Assembly: GCF_013185185.1 (NCBI RefSeq)
Contig: NZ_JAAZWE010000001.1
Coordinates: 1,054,001-1,118,000 of the forward strand
Direction of reading: 5' to 3'
Length of the DNA: 64,000 nucleotides
DNA from: Saccharibacillus endophyticus
Lineage (GTDB): Bacteria > Bacillota > Bacilli > Paenibacillales > Paenibacillaceae
The translations under genes were made by a program, and so were the position numbers. Below the pieces are notes generated by a model that was not told the DNA's origin, did no database searches, and worked only from the letters and a program-made list of their open reading frames with translations. This document shows, piece after piece, positions 17,382 to 27,382 of the stretch; position 1 is the first letter of the stretch, and each line of letters begins with the position of its first letter.

Positions 17382-18021
17382 GGACTTCGGTTTCCTTTCC
17401 GTTGTCGAGATAATAAGCCAGGCTCAGCAAATCGGTAGTGAAGTCGGCCGCATGAATCCGTACTTCGGCCGGCACTTTAAGCACCGTCGGCGCAAAGTTC
17501 AGAATCGCTTCGACTCCCGCTTCCACCAACTGGTCGGCAACGCGCTGCGCTTCCGAATCCGGAACCGTGATGATCCCTACGCGAATGCCTTTTTCGATCA
17601 CCGTTTTTTTCAATTCCTCGATCGGCTGCACGGTCAGCATATTGATCTTGGTTCCGATCTTCGGCGTATAGGAGTCGAAAACGGCCACGATCTTCATGCT
17701 TTCTTTCAGGTACATGTTGTAGTTGGACAGCGCGTGACCCAAATTGCCGGCCCCGATCAACGCAACGTTGATCTGACGGTCCAGCTTGAGGATATGGCGA
17801 ATTTTCTCGATCAGATAAGACACGTCGTAACCGATGCCCTTCCGGCCGAAATCCCCGAAATAAGCAAGATCCTTACGGATTTGAGCCGGATTGAGATCCA
17901 ACTTCTGTCCAAGCTCTTGCGACGACACGGTCATCACTTCGCGTTTGTGCAATTCGGTCAGGTGACGCAAATAAACGGGAAGTCTGCGAACGACGGCTTC
18001 CGAAATTTTTTCCGCTTTCAT
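17344..18021 (-). CDS. rex: redox-sensing transcriptional repressor Rex
   Basis: A 225-residue Rex protein that represses fermentation and respiratory genes until NADH binds. The N-terminal winged helix is AVVRRLPVYLRHLTELHKRE ... MTVSSQELGQKLDLNPAQIR; the Rossmann part has VALIGAGNLGHALSNYNMY and the ILNFAPTVLKVP segment near the C-terminus. All features are intact. Overlap with the deaminase gene indicates a shared transcript. Rex operators (TTGTGAAN6TTCACAA type) were not found by eye in front of hbd-ackA. Confidence 0.96.
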   Translation of the reverse strand: MKAEKISEAVVRRLPVYLRHLTELHKREVMTVSSQELGQKLDLNPAQIRKDLAYFGDFGRKGIGYDVSYLIEKIRHILKLDRQINVALIGAGNLGHALSNYNMYLKESMKIVAVFDSYTPKIGTKINMLTVQPIEELKKTVIEKGIRVGIITVPDSEAQRVADQLVEAGVEAILNFAPTVLKVPAEVRIHAADFTTDLLSLAYYLDNGKETEVHDNDKQPEKVDH

Positions 18022-18046
18022 TCAAGGTCCCTCCCAGGGAAAAAAA

Positions 18047-20911
18047 TTAATCCGCCTTTGCTTCCGGCTCCAACCATTCCTCGACTCTCGGCACGATCTG
18101 GTCGAGAGTCATATGCTCCATTTTCGGGCCGGGAAGCGAGTATAAAAAGTATTTGCCGTAATAAGACTCAATCACGCGCGTATCGTACACGATGACGATC
18201 CCGCGGTCGCGGCGCGTCCGCACCAAGCGGCCGAAGCCCTGCTTGAAACGAATGACCGCCTGCGGGACGGAGAGCTTCATGAACGGATTGAGATTCTGGC
18301 GCTTAAGCAGCTCGCTTTTGGCCTCCAGCAGCGGATGGCTCGGCGGCTGGAAAGGCAGGCGGACGATGGCCAAGCAGGTCAACGCGTCGCCCGGGATGTC
18401 CACCCCTTCCCAGAAACTGCTCGTACCCAATAAAACGGTCTTCGGATTATCCATGAAACGCCGGGTCAATCGACTCCGGCTTCCGCTGTCCACGCCTTGA
18501 CCGATAATTGAAATGCCTGAAGCAGCCAGCAGCTCTTTTAACGGTTCGTAGACCTGACGCAGCATCCGATATGACGTGAACAGCACAAGCATGCGTCCTT
18601 GGGTCGCTTCCGCCGTACGCGCCAGCGAATCGGTCAAGGCCGCCAAAAATCCGGCGTCGGCATTCTGACCTCTGACGCTCGGAAAATCTCTCGGAACGAT
18701 CAAAAGCGCCTGCTCCCGATAATTGAAAGGAGACGGCAGCACTTCCGTTAACAGCCTTTTTTGCGAAGCCGATTCCCGAAGCCCCAGTTGATCGATCATA
18801 TACTCGAACTTTTTGTCCACGGCCAATGTGGCCGAGGTAAGAACAATGCTTTTCTTTTTATCGAAAAAGTGCTGTTGCAGTTGGGCGCTGACATCGATCG
18901 GCACCGCATACAACTGTAACGACTTGCTTTTGAATTGCGAACTTCCTTCCAGCCAATACACCGTACTTCCGTCATCAAGCCGCATAAAGAATCGCAGCGA
19001 CTCTCTGGCCTCCGACAGATCCTTGAGCAGACCGGAAATATCCGTTGCCAGACCTTCGGCCGTATAATCGCCGCTGTCTTCCTTGACGGAAGCCGCCATG
19101 CGTTCGCCGCGCCTTACAGCCTCCCCGAGTCCCACGTAAATCTGGTCTTCGAGCGTCGACAGCGTATCCCATCCTTTCGGATATTCGCCCGCCGTCAAAC
19201 GCAGCGTATGCTGCCCCGCTTCGGGCGCCGACGGGTCTGCCCGATCCGGCAGCAGCGTATAGAGCAGCTCGGTCAGCTTGTCCCAGCTTTCCTTCGCATC
19301 GATCAACTCGGGAATCACGTCATCGATGGCCCGGGTCCAGTCATTGGTTTTCTCGTGACCCAGACGGCCAAGGAGCTGACGCAATGCTGAAAGTTGGCCG
19401 TTTTTCGAGTCTTTATACAAGCGGGTCATCGAATGGACCAACGAAAAATATTTCAAATGCAGCCCCAGATGCTTACCCGCTACGTCCTCAAGATGATGCG
19501 CTTCGTCGATGACAAGCCGCTCGTAGGCCGGCAATAGCTGATCGTCGGCCTTCACGTCGGAGAACAACTTGGAATGGTTCGTCACGACGACATCGGCCAT
19601 CGACGCTTCATGCTTGGCCCGGTAATAGAAGCAGCTTCTAAACCACGGACAAGCCCGTCCCAGACAGGAGTCCGTCTCGCTCGCCACCGTATCCCAGAAG
19701 TCTTGTCCGCGACCGATTCCCAGGTTCAGCTCCTCGTCGTCGCCGCTCTGCGTTCGCGTCAACCAGACGACGAGCTGCGCCGACGTCATCGCATCGTCCG
19801 CCGGATGCACGAATTCGCGCCGGTCGATTTTTTGCTCCAGTTTGCGCATGCACAAATAATGCTGACGACCTTTGAACACGGAAGCGCGGAACTCGAAAGG
19901 AACCACTCGCGTCAATAACGGTACATCGCGTTCGCGCAGCTGCTCCTGCAAGTTGATCGTATGCGTGCTGATCATGACTTTGCGATCATTACGTACGCTC
20001 TCGTAAATGGACGGAATCAGATAGCCGAGCGATTTGCCCGTTCCCGTTCCCGCCTCGATCAAAAGATGTTTGTCGCTTCCGAACGCTTCCTGCACTTTGC
20101 CGAACATCATGTTCTGCGATTCGCGTTCCTCGTAACCCGGCAATTCCGCGCGCAGGTTATCCTGCACCTGCTCCAGAAAATCCGCGAACGAAAGGTCTTC
20201 AAGCGGATTACCGTCCCGAATTTCTCGCGCGGGCGGAACTTCCGCCCACTCTCCGGCTTTCAGCGCAAATTGGCGATAGAACTTGAACTCTCCGCCGTCC
20301 GGCAATTCTTCAAGCTCTTTCTCTTCGACCAACGTCTGGAAAAACCAACCCAGATCGCTGTCTCCTTCAAGCAGTTCCGCTACGCGTTGAAGCGTAATAA
20401 GCGGTAGCGATCTGGCTTCCTCCAAGCAGTGCAAAAAAACGTGCGCCGTTGCCAACGCATCGCTATCCGCCTGGTGCGGTCGTTCGTGAGGAACGCCGAA
20501 CTGCGATGCGACTGCGCCAAGCTGGTAGCTCGTAATCGAAGGGTACAAAATGCGCAGCAGGTCAATCGTATCCAGAATTCGTCCGGTAAACGGCAAATAT
20601 CCGGTCTGGTCAAGCGCACGCTGCAAAAATCCGAAATCGAACGCCACATTGTGTCCGATCAGAACGGCATCGTCAAGAAGCGGAATCATCCCGATGATCG
20701 CTTCGTCCAGTCCCGGAGCCTCGCCGAGCTGTTCTTCGCGGATTCCCGTCAGTTCAGCAATGAACGGAGGGAGCGGGACGCCGGGATTGACCAGGGATTG
20801 GTAGGTCTCCACGATCTGCAGATCATGGTCGATGACGCTCAGCCCGATCTGGATGATGGCATCCGATGCCTGAGTGCCCGTCGTTTCAAAATCCAGCACG
20901 GCAAATTTCAT
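18047..20911 (-). CDS. dinG: DinG-family ATP-dependent helicase/exonuclease
   Basis: A 954-residue fusion of an N-terminal DEDDh 3'-5' exonuclease (FAVLDFETTGTQASDAIIQI; HNVAFDFGFLQRAL; HQADSDALATA) and an XPD-like superfamily 2 helicase (Walker A EAGTGTGKSLGYL; DEAH box VIDEAHHLED; C-terminal QGFGRLVRTRRDRGIVIV). Cysteines in HYLCMRKLEQK, SCLGRACPWFRSC could hold an iron-sulphur cluster as in E. coli DinG. ATG at 20909-20911 gives the canonical MKFAVLDFETTG; a TTG 21 bases upstream with an AAGG site is an alternative. This exonuclease-helicase architecture is normal in Firmicutes. Confidence 0.95.
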   Translation of the reverse strand: MKFAVLDFETTGTQASDAIIQIGLSVIDHDLQIVETYQSLVNPGVPLPPFIAELTGIREEQLGEAPGLDEAIIGMIPLLDDAVLIGHNVAFDFGFLQRALDQTGYLPFTGRILDTIDLLRILYPSITSYQLGAVASQFGVPHERPHQADSDALATAHVFLHCLEEARSLPLITLQRVAELLEGDSDLGWFFQTLVEEKELEELPDGGEFKFYRQFALKAGEWAEVPPAREIRDGNPLEDLSFADFLEQVQDNLRAELPGYEERESQNMMFGKVQEAFGSDKHLLIEAGTGTGKSLGYLIPSIYESVRNDRKVMISTHTINLQEQLRERDVPLLTRVVPFEFRASVFKGRQHYLCMRKLEQKIDRREFVHPADDAMTSAQLVVWLTRTQSGDDEELNLGIGRGQDFWDTVASETDSCLGRACPWFRSCFYYRAKHEASMADVVVTNHSKLFSDVKADDQLLPAYERLVIDEAHHLEDVAGKHLGLHLKYFSLVHSMTRLYKDSKNGQLSALRQLLGRLGHEKTNDWTRAIDDVIPELIDAKESWDKLTELLYTLLPDRADPSAPEAGQHTLRLTAGEYPKGWDTLSTLEDQIYVGLGEAVRRGERMAASVKEDSGDYTAEGLATDISGLLKDLSEARESLRFFMRLDDGSTVYWLEGSSQFKSKSLQLYAVPIDVSAQLQQHFFDKKKSIVLTSATLAVDKKFEYMIDQLGLRESASQKRLLTEVLPSPFNYREQALLIVPRDFPSVRGQNADAGFLAALTDSLARTAEATQGRMLVLFTSYRMLRQVYEPLKELLAASGISIIGQGVDSGSRSRLTRRFMDNPKTVLLGTSSFWEGVDIPGDALTCLAIVRLPFQPPSHPLLEAKSELLKRQNLNPFMKLSVPQAVIRFKQGFGRLVRTRRDRGIVIVYDTRVIESYYGKYFLYSLPGPKMEHMTLDQIVPRVEEWLEPEAKAD

Positions 20912-21135
20912 GGTGTCGATAAATCCTTTCAATCGGTTTTCCTTACCAGCATACCAGACAAACAGCAGTTTGGGAAACTGTTCACCACTTCTTGAAGTCC
21001 GAAAAAGGAGGAGTTTGCGAATAGGCCCTGGCCGCCTGTCGGCACAAAAGGCGGCTGCCGAACGACCCTTCTGTCAAGGATCGCCGGAGCCGCCGCCGGG
21101 ATGCATATCCGATTACAAAAATATCCGGTCGCTAT

Positions 21136-21519
21136 TTAACGGATCGTTGCGTGAACTTCCTTGGCAGCCGTCTCGACCGCGCGATTGCCCGCATCCACGA
21201 AGACGACCGTAGGCTCATGCGTCAAAGCTTCCTCGTTCGACATCGAAGCATACGAAATGATAATGACGGTATCGCCAGGCTGTACGCGGCGTGCCGCCGC
21301 GCCGTTCAAGCAGATCACGCCGCTTCCGCGCTCGCCCGGAATCACATAGGTTTCCAAGCGTTCGCCGTTGTTATTATCGACGATTTGCACTTTTTCATTT
21401 TCCAACAAATCGGCCGCTTCCATCAAATCTTCGTCAATGGTGATGCTGCCGACATAGTTCAGGTTCGCTTCCGTGACGGTTGCGCGATGGATCTTGGATT
21501 TCATCATGGTTCTATACAT
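21136..21519 (-). CDS. panD: aspartate 1-decarboxylase proenzyme
   Basis: A 127-residue pyruvoyl enzyme making beta-alanine from aspartate for pantothenate synthesis. The self-cleavage site is YVGSITID, where the Gly-Ser bond is broken to form the pyruvoyl group on Ser25. Further family residues: [20 protein letters not shown] and [19 protein letters not shown]. Its start overlaps the panC stop by eight bases, completing panB-panC-panD. About 200 bases to dinG contain a GC-rich hairpin (GCCGCC/GGCGGC near 21030-21055) without a T-run. Confidence 0.97.
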   Translation of the reverse strand: MYRTMMKSKIHRATVTEANLNYVGSITIDEDLMEAADLLENEKVQIVDNNNGERLETYVIPGERGSGVICLNGAAARRVQPGDTVIIISYASMSNEEALTHEPTVVFVDAGNRAVETAAKEVHATIR

Positions 21520-22426
21520 GCAAAGGAACCTCCTTGAGCTTCATAATCGTGTTATCAATCAGACGCGTAGAGCCGAATTTGACCGCCAAGGCCAAAATAA
21601 TCGAACCTTCCGACGCACGCAGCTTTGTAAAACCGTCTTGTTCATCCAGCGGTTCCAGATTCGGAAAAGTCAGCAGGTCCACATAATCGATCTCGGCCAA
21701 CGGCGATTCTTGAATCGCCGTTGTCACCTCCGCCATAATCAGCTCGGGTGTCACAGCGGCATCGCTTTCGATCCGCAGCGATGCTGTTCGTAACGAACGC
21801 GAGAGCACAAGTGCTTCGCGGCGTTGTTCCTCGCTCAGATAAACGTTGCGTGAACTGAGCGCCAAGCCGTCTTCCTCCCTAATGATGGGACAAGGAATGA
21901 TCTCGATATCCATGTTCAGATCGTTGACCATCTTCTGAAGCACGGCTACCTGCTGGGCATCTTTCGCGCCGAAAAAAGCTTGATCCGGCTTGACGATGTT
22001 GAACAACTTCGATACCACCGTGGCCACGCCGTCAAAATGTCCGGGGCGCGAAGCGCCGCACAGACGCTCCGTGACCCCCGTAACGGTCACGGTCGTCCTG
22101 CGCTCTTCCGGATACATCTCGGCCACCGAAGGCAGGAACACAACGTCCACGCCTTCACGCTCGGCCAGCTTCAGATCGGCTTCTTCGCTGCGCGGGTAGC
22201 GGTCAAGATCTTCGTTCGGCCCGAATTGGATCGGATTGACGAAGATGCTGAGTACCGAAATCCCGCTTTCCTGCCGCGAACGGCGCAGCAGACTGGCATG
22301 GCCTTCATGCAGATATCCCATCGTCGGTACGAATCCTACGATGCTGCCGGATGCCGTATCGCTCCGTTCTGCTCGCAATTCGGCGATGAAGGAGCGAACT
22401 TCGGCAATCGTCTTGGCGATTCTCAT
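21512..22426 (-). CDS. panC: pantothenate synthetase
   Basis: A 304-residue ATP-dependent ligase joining pantoate and beta-alanine. The nucleotidyltransferase motifs are [60 protein letters not shown] and [15 protein letters not shown]. It overlaps panB by four bases and panD by eight, so the three are translated as a unit. The C-terminal domain is slightly longer than in E. coli (283 aa). Confidence 0.97.
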   Translation of the reverse strand: MRIAKTIAEVRSFIAELRAERSDTASGSIVGFVPTMGYLHEGHASLLRRSRQESGISVLSIFVNPIQFGPNEDLDRYPRSEEADLKLAEREGVDVVFLPSVAEMYPEERRTTVTVTGVTERLCGASRPGHFDGVATVVSKLFNIVKPDQAFFGAKDAQQVAVLQKMVNDLNMDIEIIPCPIIREEDGLALSSRNVYLSEEQRREALVLSRSLRTASLRIESDAAVTPELIMAEVTTAIQESPLAEIDYVDLLTFPNLEPLDEQDGFTKLRASEGSIILALAVKFGSTRLIDNTIMKLKEVPLHV

Positions 22427-23352
22427 CCTTGCGTCCCTACTTTCTCTTTATCGGAAGCCGAAGGCGCATTTTGCTGCGTTGCTTCTTCCGAACGTCCGCC
22501 GCCGTACAACGAATCAAGGGATTCGCTTACGCCTTCGTCTGCTTTGAACACGTGATTTTCAGCAGGGAAAGCTCCGTTTTTCACTTCATTAACGTAATCT
22601 TCGATGCCGCCGCGAATCTGCGAACCGACATCGGCGAATGTTTTGACAAATCGTTTTTCCATATAAGGAGAGGCGTACTTGACCACGTCGTGGAATACCA
22701 GAACCTGACCGTCGCATTCGCGTCCCGCTCCGATTCCGATCGTCGGAATGGACAATTCGCGCGAAATGGCGGCTGCCGTTTCTTCGGCGACAAGTTCCAA
22801 TACGACGGCAAAAGCTCCGGCTGCTTCCAGCGCTTTGGCTTCGTCCATCAGCCGCTTGGCATCCGCGGCGTCTTTGCCCTGCACCCGATAGCCGCCGATC
22901 GTGTTGACCGACTGCGGCGTCAGGCCGATATGGCCCAACACCGGCACGCCGGATTGCACGATGCTTTTCACGGCTGCCGCGATCTCAAGTCCGCCTTCCA
23001 TTTTAACGGCATGCGCATGGCCTTCCTGCATCAGGCGGCGCACGCCTCTAAGTGTCTCGTCCGTGCTTCCGTGGTACGTCATGAACGGCATATCGGCCAC
23101 GATAAACGTATTTCCCGCTCCGCGCGCCGTCGCTCTCGAATGATACACCATGTCGTCCAATGTTACCGGAATCGTCGAATCGTAACCCAGTACGACGTTC
23201 CCGAGGGAATCGCCGACCAAAATGATATCGACGCCTGCTTCCTCCGCAAGTTTTGCCGAAGGATAGTCGTAAGCGGTAATCATCGTAAGGCGTTCATTTT
23301 GCTCTTTCATTTTTCGAATCTTGACTACGTTCAACGGTTTTTTCGCTGCCAT
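22423..23352 (-). CDS. panB: 3-methyl-2-oxobutanoate hydroxymethyltransferase
   Basis: A 309-residue TIM-barrel enzyme making ketopantoate from alpha-ketoisovalerate and methylene-tetrahydrofolate. Visible family segments are RLTMITAYDYPSAKLAEEAG, ILVGDSLGNVVLGYDSTIPV, VKMEGGLEIA, GHIGLTPQSVNTIGGYRVQG and STIGIGAGRECDGQVLVFHD-like. The C-terminal ~35 residues (DEGVSESLDSLYGGGRSEEA...) are a Glu/Ser-rich tail beyond the usual end. ATG has AAAAGGAG upstream. First gene of panBCD; 490 non-coding bases separate it from birA. Confidence 0.96.
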   Translation of the reverse strand: MAAKKPLNVVKIRKMKEQNERLTMITAYDYPSAKLAEEAGVDIILVGDSLGNVVLGYDSTIPVTLDDMVYHSRATARGAGNTFIVADMPFMTYHGSTDETLRGVRRLMQEGHAHAVKMEGGLEIAAAVKSIVQSGVPVLGHIGLTPQSVNTIGGYRVQGKDAADAKRLMDEAKALEAAGAFAVVLELVAEETAAAISRELSIPTIGIGAGRECDGQVLVFHDVVKYASPYMEKRFVKTFADVGSQIRGGIEDYVNEVKNGAFPAENHVFKADEGVSESLDSLYGGGRSEEATQQNAPSASDKEKVGTQG

Positions 23353-23843
23353 GTCATCAGGCTCCTTTTGTGGATAGTGGAGGCCTTTTGCACCGGATCT
23401 ACAAGTCCATCCAGCACAAATAGCCTTTTGCTGTCACCAAAAGGGCCGAAAGGTAAAGAAGAAACGGGTGCGACGATTCGCTTCTCCCTTCTGTCTCGGT
23501 CCTTGTTAGGCTCAGAGCAGAACTGCAGGGCTTGCCTGGGCGATGTTTCGCCCGGTTGGTGCATTTCGTTTCCTATTTCGTACATACGGGCAACCGGATA
23601 CATGCTTCGGCTTCTGCGTTCAATTCGATATTCCGCCCGACAAGCAGGTCGGATTTCGAAGTAAACGTAGATCCGTATAGAGCCCATGCACGCGACCGCC
23701 TTGCTAAGACTACGATTTGCGGCAGTGCAGTTCGGCCTGATTTCGCCGATACCGCCTCCACATCGCCAGTATACCAAAACCAAGCATGAAAATCACCCTG
23801 GAACAATCATGAAAATAACTACCTTACATTTAACTGGGTCAAG
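23353..23843 (-). promoter_or_regulatory. long intergenic leader region upstream of panBCD
   Basis: No recognisable gene in ~490 bases. An extended -10 element TGGTATACT (TATACT at 23768-23773, minus strand) is present near the birA end; -35 is weak. If used, it gives a ~410-base 5' leader for panB. I recognise no known riboswitch class and no clear intrinsic terminator in it. One minus frame stays open for ~150 codons but has low-complexity, Arg-rich content and no ribosome site. Confidence 0.35.
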
Positions 23844-24893
23844 CTACTCGCCATCAGGCGATCCGTCAGCTGCGCGCGTACCCGGATAGAGTTCGATATC
23901 TCCCGAATAGACCGGAACGATATCCCCTTCCTCTGTACGCATCATAAGCTCTCCCTGCTCGCCAAGACCATGCGCGACGCCGCGGCGCTCGCCTTTCAAA
24001 TCGCGTACGGCGATCTCGCGCCCCAATGTCACGCTAAGAGATTCCCATAGCAGGCGAATCGATTCAAAACCACGTTCGTTATACAGCTCATACAGCATTT
24101 CGAATTCATTCATGACCGCCGCAATCAGAGCAGAGCGATCAACTTCAACACCTGATTCACGTCGCAAAGAGGTTACCTTGCTGCGCAGTTCTTCGGGATA
24201 ATCGCTCTCGCTAAGGTTCGCGTCGATCCCGATGCCCATGATGCAATGCCGAACGCGTCCGTCTTCCACGACCGCTTCCAGCAAAATGCCGCACAACTTG
24301 CGCCCGTCGGCCAACAGATCATTCGGCCATTTGATGCCGGCTTCCACCCCGCTGACAGCGCGAACCGCTCGGCAAACGGCAACCGCCGTGAGCAAAGTGA
24401 GCTGCGGCACGGTCGTCAACGGTCCTTCCGGACGCAGCACGGCACTCATCCACACCCCGAGGCCGGGAGGAGAATGCCAAACCCGTCCCTGCCGTCCGCG
24501 GCCTGACGTCTGTTCTTCGGCTACGACGAGCGTACCTTCAACTGCACCTTCACGAGCTTTTTTCTCTGCTTCGGTCTGCGTCGAATCGGTCTTGCTCAGC
24601 ACGGTCAGCTCGCGGCCGAAACGTGATGTCGTCAACGCCGCTTGAATGCGACGTGCATCGAGTGCCGAATCCGAATCTGCCAACCGGTAACCGAGCTTCG
24701 GCGAAGCGTCGAAAACATATCCGGCTTCTTTCAGCCTGCGAATCTGCTTCCATACGGCGGTACGGCTTACGCCTAAACGTCGGCTGATCTCTTCTCCCGA
24801 CAGATACTGTCCCTCGGCCGCTTCGAACATGCCGAGCAGTCGATCCCGGCTTTTGGGTTCTTCGGTCCCCGTCGGTTTGTTTGCATCGGTCAT
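23844..24893 (-). CDS. birA: bifunctional biotin ligase/biotin operon repressor
   Basis: A 349-residue BirA. An N-terminal winged helix (LSGEEISRRLGVSRTAVWKQ, residues ~30-50) binds the biotin operator; the catalytic domain has the biotinyl-AMP loop SGRGRQGRVWHSPPGLGVWM and IKWPNDLLADGRKLCGILLE. The C-terminal SH3-like domain ends with the stretch GDIVPVYSGDIELYP. It attaches biotin to acetyl-CoA carboxylase and represses bio genes. Its ATG overlaps the cca stop by four bases, as in the B. subtilis cca-birA pair. Confidence 0.96.
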   Translation of the reverse strand: MTDANKPTGTEEPKSRDRLLGMFEAAEGQYLSGEEISRRLGVSRTAVWKQIRRLKEAGYVFDASPKLGYRLADSDSALDARRIQAALTTSRFGRELTVLSKTDSTQTEAEKKAREGAVEGTLVVAEEQTSGRGRQGRVWHSPPGLGVWMSAVLRPEGPLTTVPQLTLLTAVAVCRAVRAVSGVEAGIKWPNDLLADGRKLCGILLEAVVEDGRVRHCIMGIGIDANLSESDYPEELRSKVTSLRRESGVEVDRSALIAAVMNEFEMLYELYNERGFESIRLLWESLSVTLGREIAVRDLKGERRGVAHGLGEQGELMMRTEEGDIVPVYSGDIELYPGTRAADGSPDGE

Positions 24894-26212
24894 TCGGGAT
24901 TCGCCTCCTTGCCGGTTTCTGCTTCTGCGCCTGCTTCTATTCGAACAATCTCAGCCAGTAAAGCTTCACGCTCGTTCGGAACATGTCCAAGCGCAACTTC
25001 TTCAAGCAGTCGACGAATCAGCAAACCCAGCCAAGACCCGGGTTTACGATCCAAATGCGCGACGACGTCGTGACCGCCGAGCGCGAGCTCACGTACCGAT
25101 TCCACGGGAATTTCTTTCAGCCAAAGCGTTTCGCCTTCTAATGAAGCCGGGCGATCATCGGCGATCGAGCAGCGGTAAGATATCCAATTCCCGACCGAAG
25201 CGCGACCGAAATCCAGTACACAGCGGACAAAAACGAGCTTCGCGCGCTGCTCCCCCTTTTGCCTCGCTTCTCCCATAAGCTCATCGATTCGCAACAATGC
25301 CGAGACCGACTTCGCGAAACTGCCCGAAAAGGTCCAGCTTTTGAGCGCCTGCTCCGCTTCTTCACCGGGAATACCAAGTCCGTCAAGCAGCGCGGCCCAG
25401 CGTAGTTCCTCCGGCTTCCCTCGCAATGCATCTAACGCTTCAAGCTTCACAGCTCCCAACATCTCCGGCGTCAGACGGATTTTGGCATGCGCCAACAGTC
25501 CGCTGCGCGCCAACAGACGTACACCGTCCGCCGGACGCGGGCCGGACACCATTTTTTCCAATTCCGCACGGATCCGCTCTGCCGCAATATGCTTCATATT
25601 GCCGCGCAGCTCAATCAATGCTTCCCAAGTCTTAGACTCCAGTTCAAAATCAAAAACCGAAGCAAACCGAACGCCGCGCAGCATCCGCAGCGCGTCTTCG
25701 CGAAACCGCTCTCGAGCATCGCCCACGCAGCGAATGACGCCCTGTTCCAAGTCCATTCGCCCGTCGTAAGGATCAATAAACGACCCATCCGGCAGACGGG
25801 CAATCGCATTCATCGTAAAATCGCGACGCCTAAGATCCTCATCCAGCGACCGAACGAAAGTGACTTCCTCCGGTCGACGAAAATCCTTATAATCGGTTTC
25901 CGTCCGAAAAGTCGTGACCTCGAACGGAATCTTCTCCATCACTACGGTCATCGTGCCATGCTCGATCCCTGTAGGGACGGTACGCGCAAACAGCTCGGCT
26001 ACTTCTTCCGGACGCGCTGATGTTGCGATATCCATATCGTTAACCGGACGCCCGATCAGTTCGTCGCGAACGCATCCGCCTACCCAGCAGGCCGTATGGC
26101 CCGCTTGTTCAAGCGTACGCAGGATCTCTGCGCTAAGCCGCACCTGCTGCGGATCCGCATGCTTCCACTGCGTCAAATCGTTCAACTCCGTTTCTTTCTC
26201 TATCTGCATCAT
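24890..26212 (-). CDS. cca: CCA tRNA nucleotidyltransferase
   Basis: A 440-residue class II nucleotidyltransferase that adds or repairs the 3' CCA of tRNAs. The active site is WVGGCVRDELIGRPVNDMDI with the DxD metal pair; RRDFTMNAIARLPDGSFIDP and the template region EDALRMLRGVRFASVFDFEL follow. The C-terminal tail is Glu/Ala-rich. The insert-free N-terminal head and Firmicute length support a full CCA-adding enzyme rather than a poly(A) polymerase. It sits 12 bases after bshA. Confidence 0.96.
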   Translation of the reverse strand: MMQIEKETELNDLTQWKHADPQQVRLSAEILRTLEQAGHTACWVGGCVRDELIGRPVNDMDIATSARPEEVAELFARTVPTGIEHGTMTVVMEKIPFEVTTFRTETDYKDFRRPEEVTFVRSLDEDLRRRDFTMNAIARLPDGSFIDPYDGRMDLEQGVIRCVGDARERFREDALRMLRGVRFASVFDFELESKTWEALIELRGNMKHIAAERIRAELEKMVSGPRPADGVRLLARSGLLAHAKIRLTPEMLGAVKLEALDALRGKPEELRWAALLDGLGIPGEEAEQALKSWTFSGSFAKSVSALLRIDELMGEARQKGEQRAKLVFVRCVLDFGRASVGNWISYRCSIADDRPASLEGETLWLKEIPVESVRELALGGHDVVAHLDRKPGSWLGLLIRRLLEEVALGHVPNEREALLAEIVRIEAGAEAETGKEANPE

Positions 26213-26224
26213 CGCGGCCGGAGC

Positions 26225-27355
26225 CTAACGCTCCAACACCCGGTAATAGATGTCCTCGTATTCCCGCATAATCTTCTGGTCGCAAAATTGAGTGTGGGCG
26301 CGCTCCAGGCAAGCTTCGCGCAGCTCCGCTTTTTTCGCCGGATCGCGCAGCAACGAAACAGCATAAGCGGCCATCGCTTCCGTATCCCCGATCGGAGCCA
26401 GGTATCCCGTCACGCCGTGCTGAACCAGCTCGGGAATTCCGCCTGCTTCCGAACCGACCGTCGGCACGCCGCAGGCCATCGCTTCCAAAGCCACCAAGCC
26501 GAAGCTTTCTTTCTCCGAAGGCAGCAATAAAATATCCGCAAGCGAAATCACCTGAGCGATCTCGTCCTGTTTGCCGAGAAAATGCACGCGTTCCTCCAGG
26601 CCGAGTTCCCGGATTTTGCTTTGCACTTTCGGCATGTCGGGTCCTTCGCCCACTAACAACAGCTTCGTCGGCATCTCGCGGTTGACCCGATTGAAGACGT
26701 CAATGACGTCCGGCACTCGTTTCACGGGACGGAAATTCGAGATATGCATCAGGATTTTCTCGTCCGGCGTCGCAAATTCCGCACGGAGCGTCGATACTTC
26801 GCGCGGATAATAGACCCTTTTATCGATAAAGTTATACGTCAGGTCGATGTCTCGCGTAATATCCAGCGCCTGGCGCGTTTGTCCGATCAGATCCGCCGAC
26901 ACCGCCGTCACCGCGTCGCTGCGGTTGATGGCAAGGGCGATCAGGTCTTTAAGCGTCTCATCCTGACCCAGCACCGTAATATCGGTTCCGTGCAGCGTCG
27001 TTACGATTTTGAGATCATCCCCGACCATTTGTTTCGCCAAATAGGCGCAGACCGCATGCGGTACCGCGTAATGGACGTGCAAAATGTCGAGCTTTTCCCT
27101 TTTGACCACTTGAGCCATCTTGGATGCCAGCGACAAATCGTAAGGCGGATAGCGGAACACGTAATAATCGCTGACTTCGACTTCGTGATAATGAATATTT
27201 TTATGAAAAGCACCCAGCCGGAACGGAATGCTATGCGTGATAAAATGGACCTCGTGTCCTTTTTCCGCCAGCAGTTTGCCCAGTTCCGTTGCCACTACGC
27301 CCGATCCGCCGAGCGAAGGATAGCAAGTGATGCCGATTTTGAGTACGTCTTTCAT
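26225..27355 (-). CDS. bshA: N-acetyl-alpha-D-glucosaminyl L-malate synthase (bacillithiol step 1)
   Basis: A 376-residue GT4 glycosyltransferase joining GlcNAc from UDP-GlcNAc to L-malate. The N-terminal signature is GITCYPSLGGSGVVATELGK; the donor-binding region is HISNFRPVKRVPDVIDVFNR and the EX7E-type motif is PSEKESFGLVALEAMACGVP. It forms an operon with bshB1 upstream (gap 27 bases) and cca-birA downstream, the standard Bacillales arrangement. bshC, which adds cysteine, is not in the window. Confidence 0.96.
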   Translation of the reverse strand: MKDVLKIGITCYPSLGGSGVVATELGKLLAEKGHEVHFITHSIPFRLGAFHKNIHYHEVEVSDYYVFRYPPYDLSLASKMAQVVKREKLDILHVHYAVPHAVCAYLAKQMVGDDLKIVTTLHGTDITVLGQDETLKDLIALAINRSDAVTAVSADLIGQTRQALDITRDIDLTYNFIDKRVYYPREVSTLRAEFATPDEKILMHISNFRPVKRVPDVIDVFNRVNREMPTKLLLVGEGPDMPKVQSKIRELGLEERVHFLGKQDEIAQVISLADILLLPSEKESFGLVALEAMACGVPTVGSEAGGIPELVQHGVTGYLAPIGDTEAMAAYAVSLLRDPAKKAELREACLERAHTQFCDQKIMREYEDIYYRVLER

Positions 27356-27382
27356 GAAGGCCGGAACCCCTTTCTCGCCGCT

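Noticed and set aside
23331..23783. ~150-codon open frame upstream of panB (minus)
   Set aside because: Starts at a TTG without a ribosome site, Arg-rich composition, no recognisable domain, and overlaps panB; treated as chance opening of non-coding sequence.
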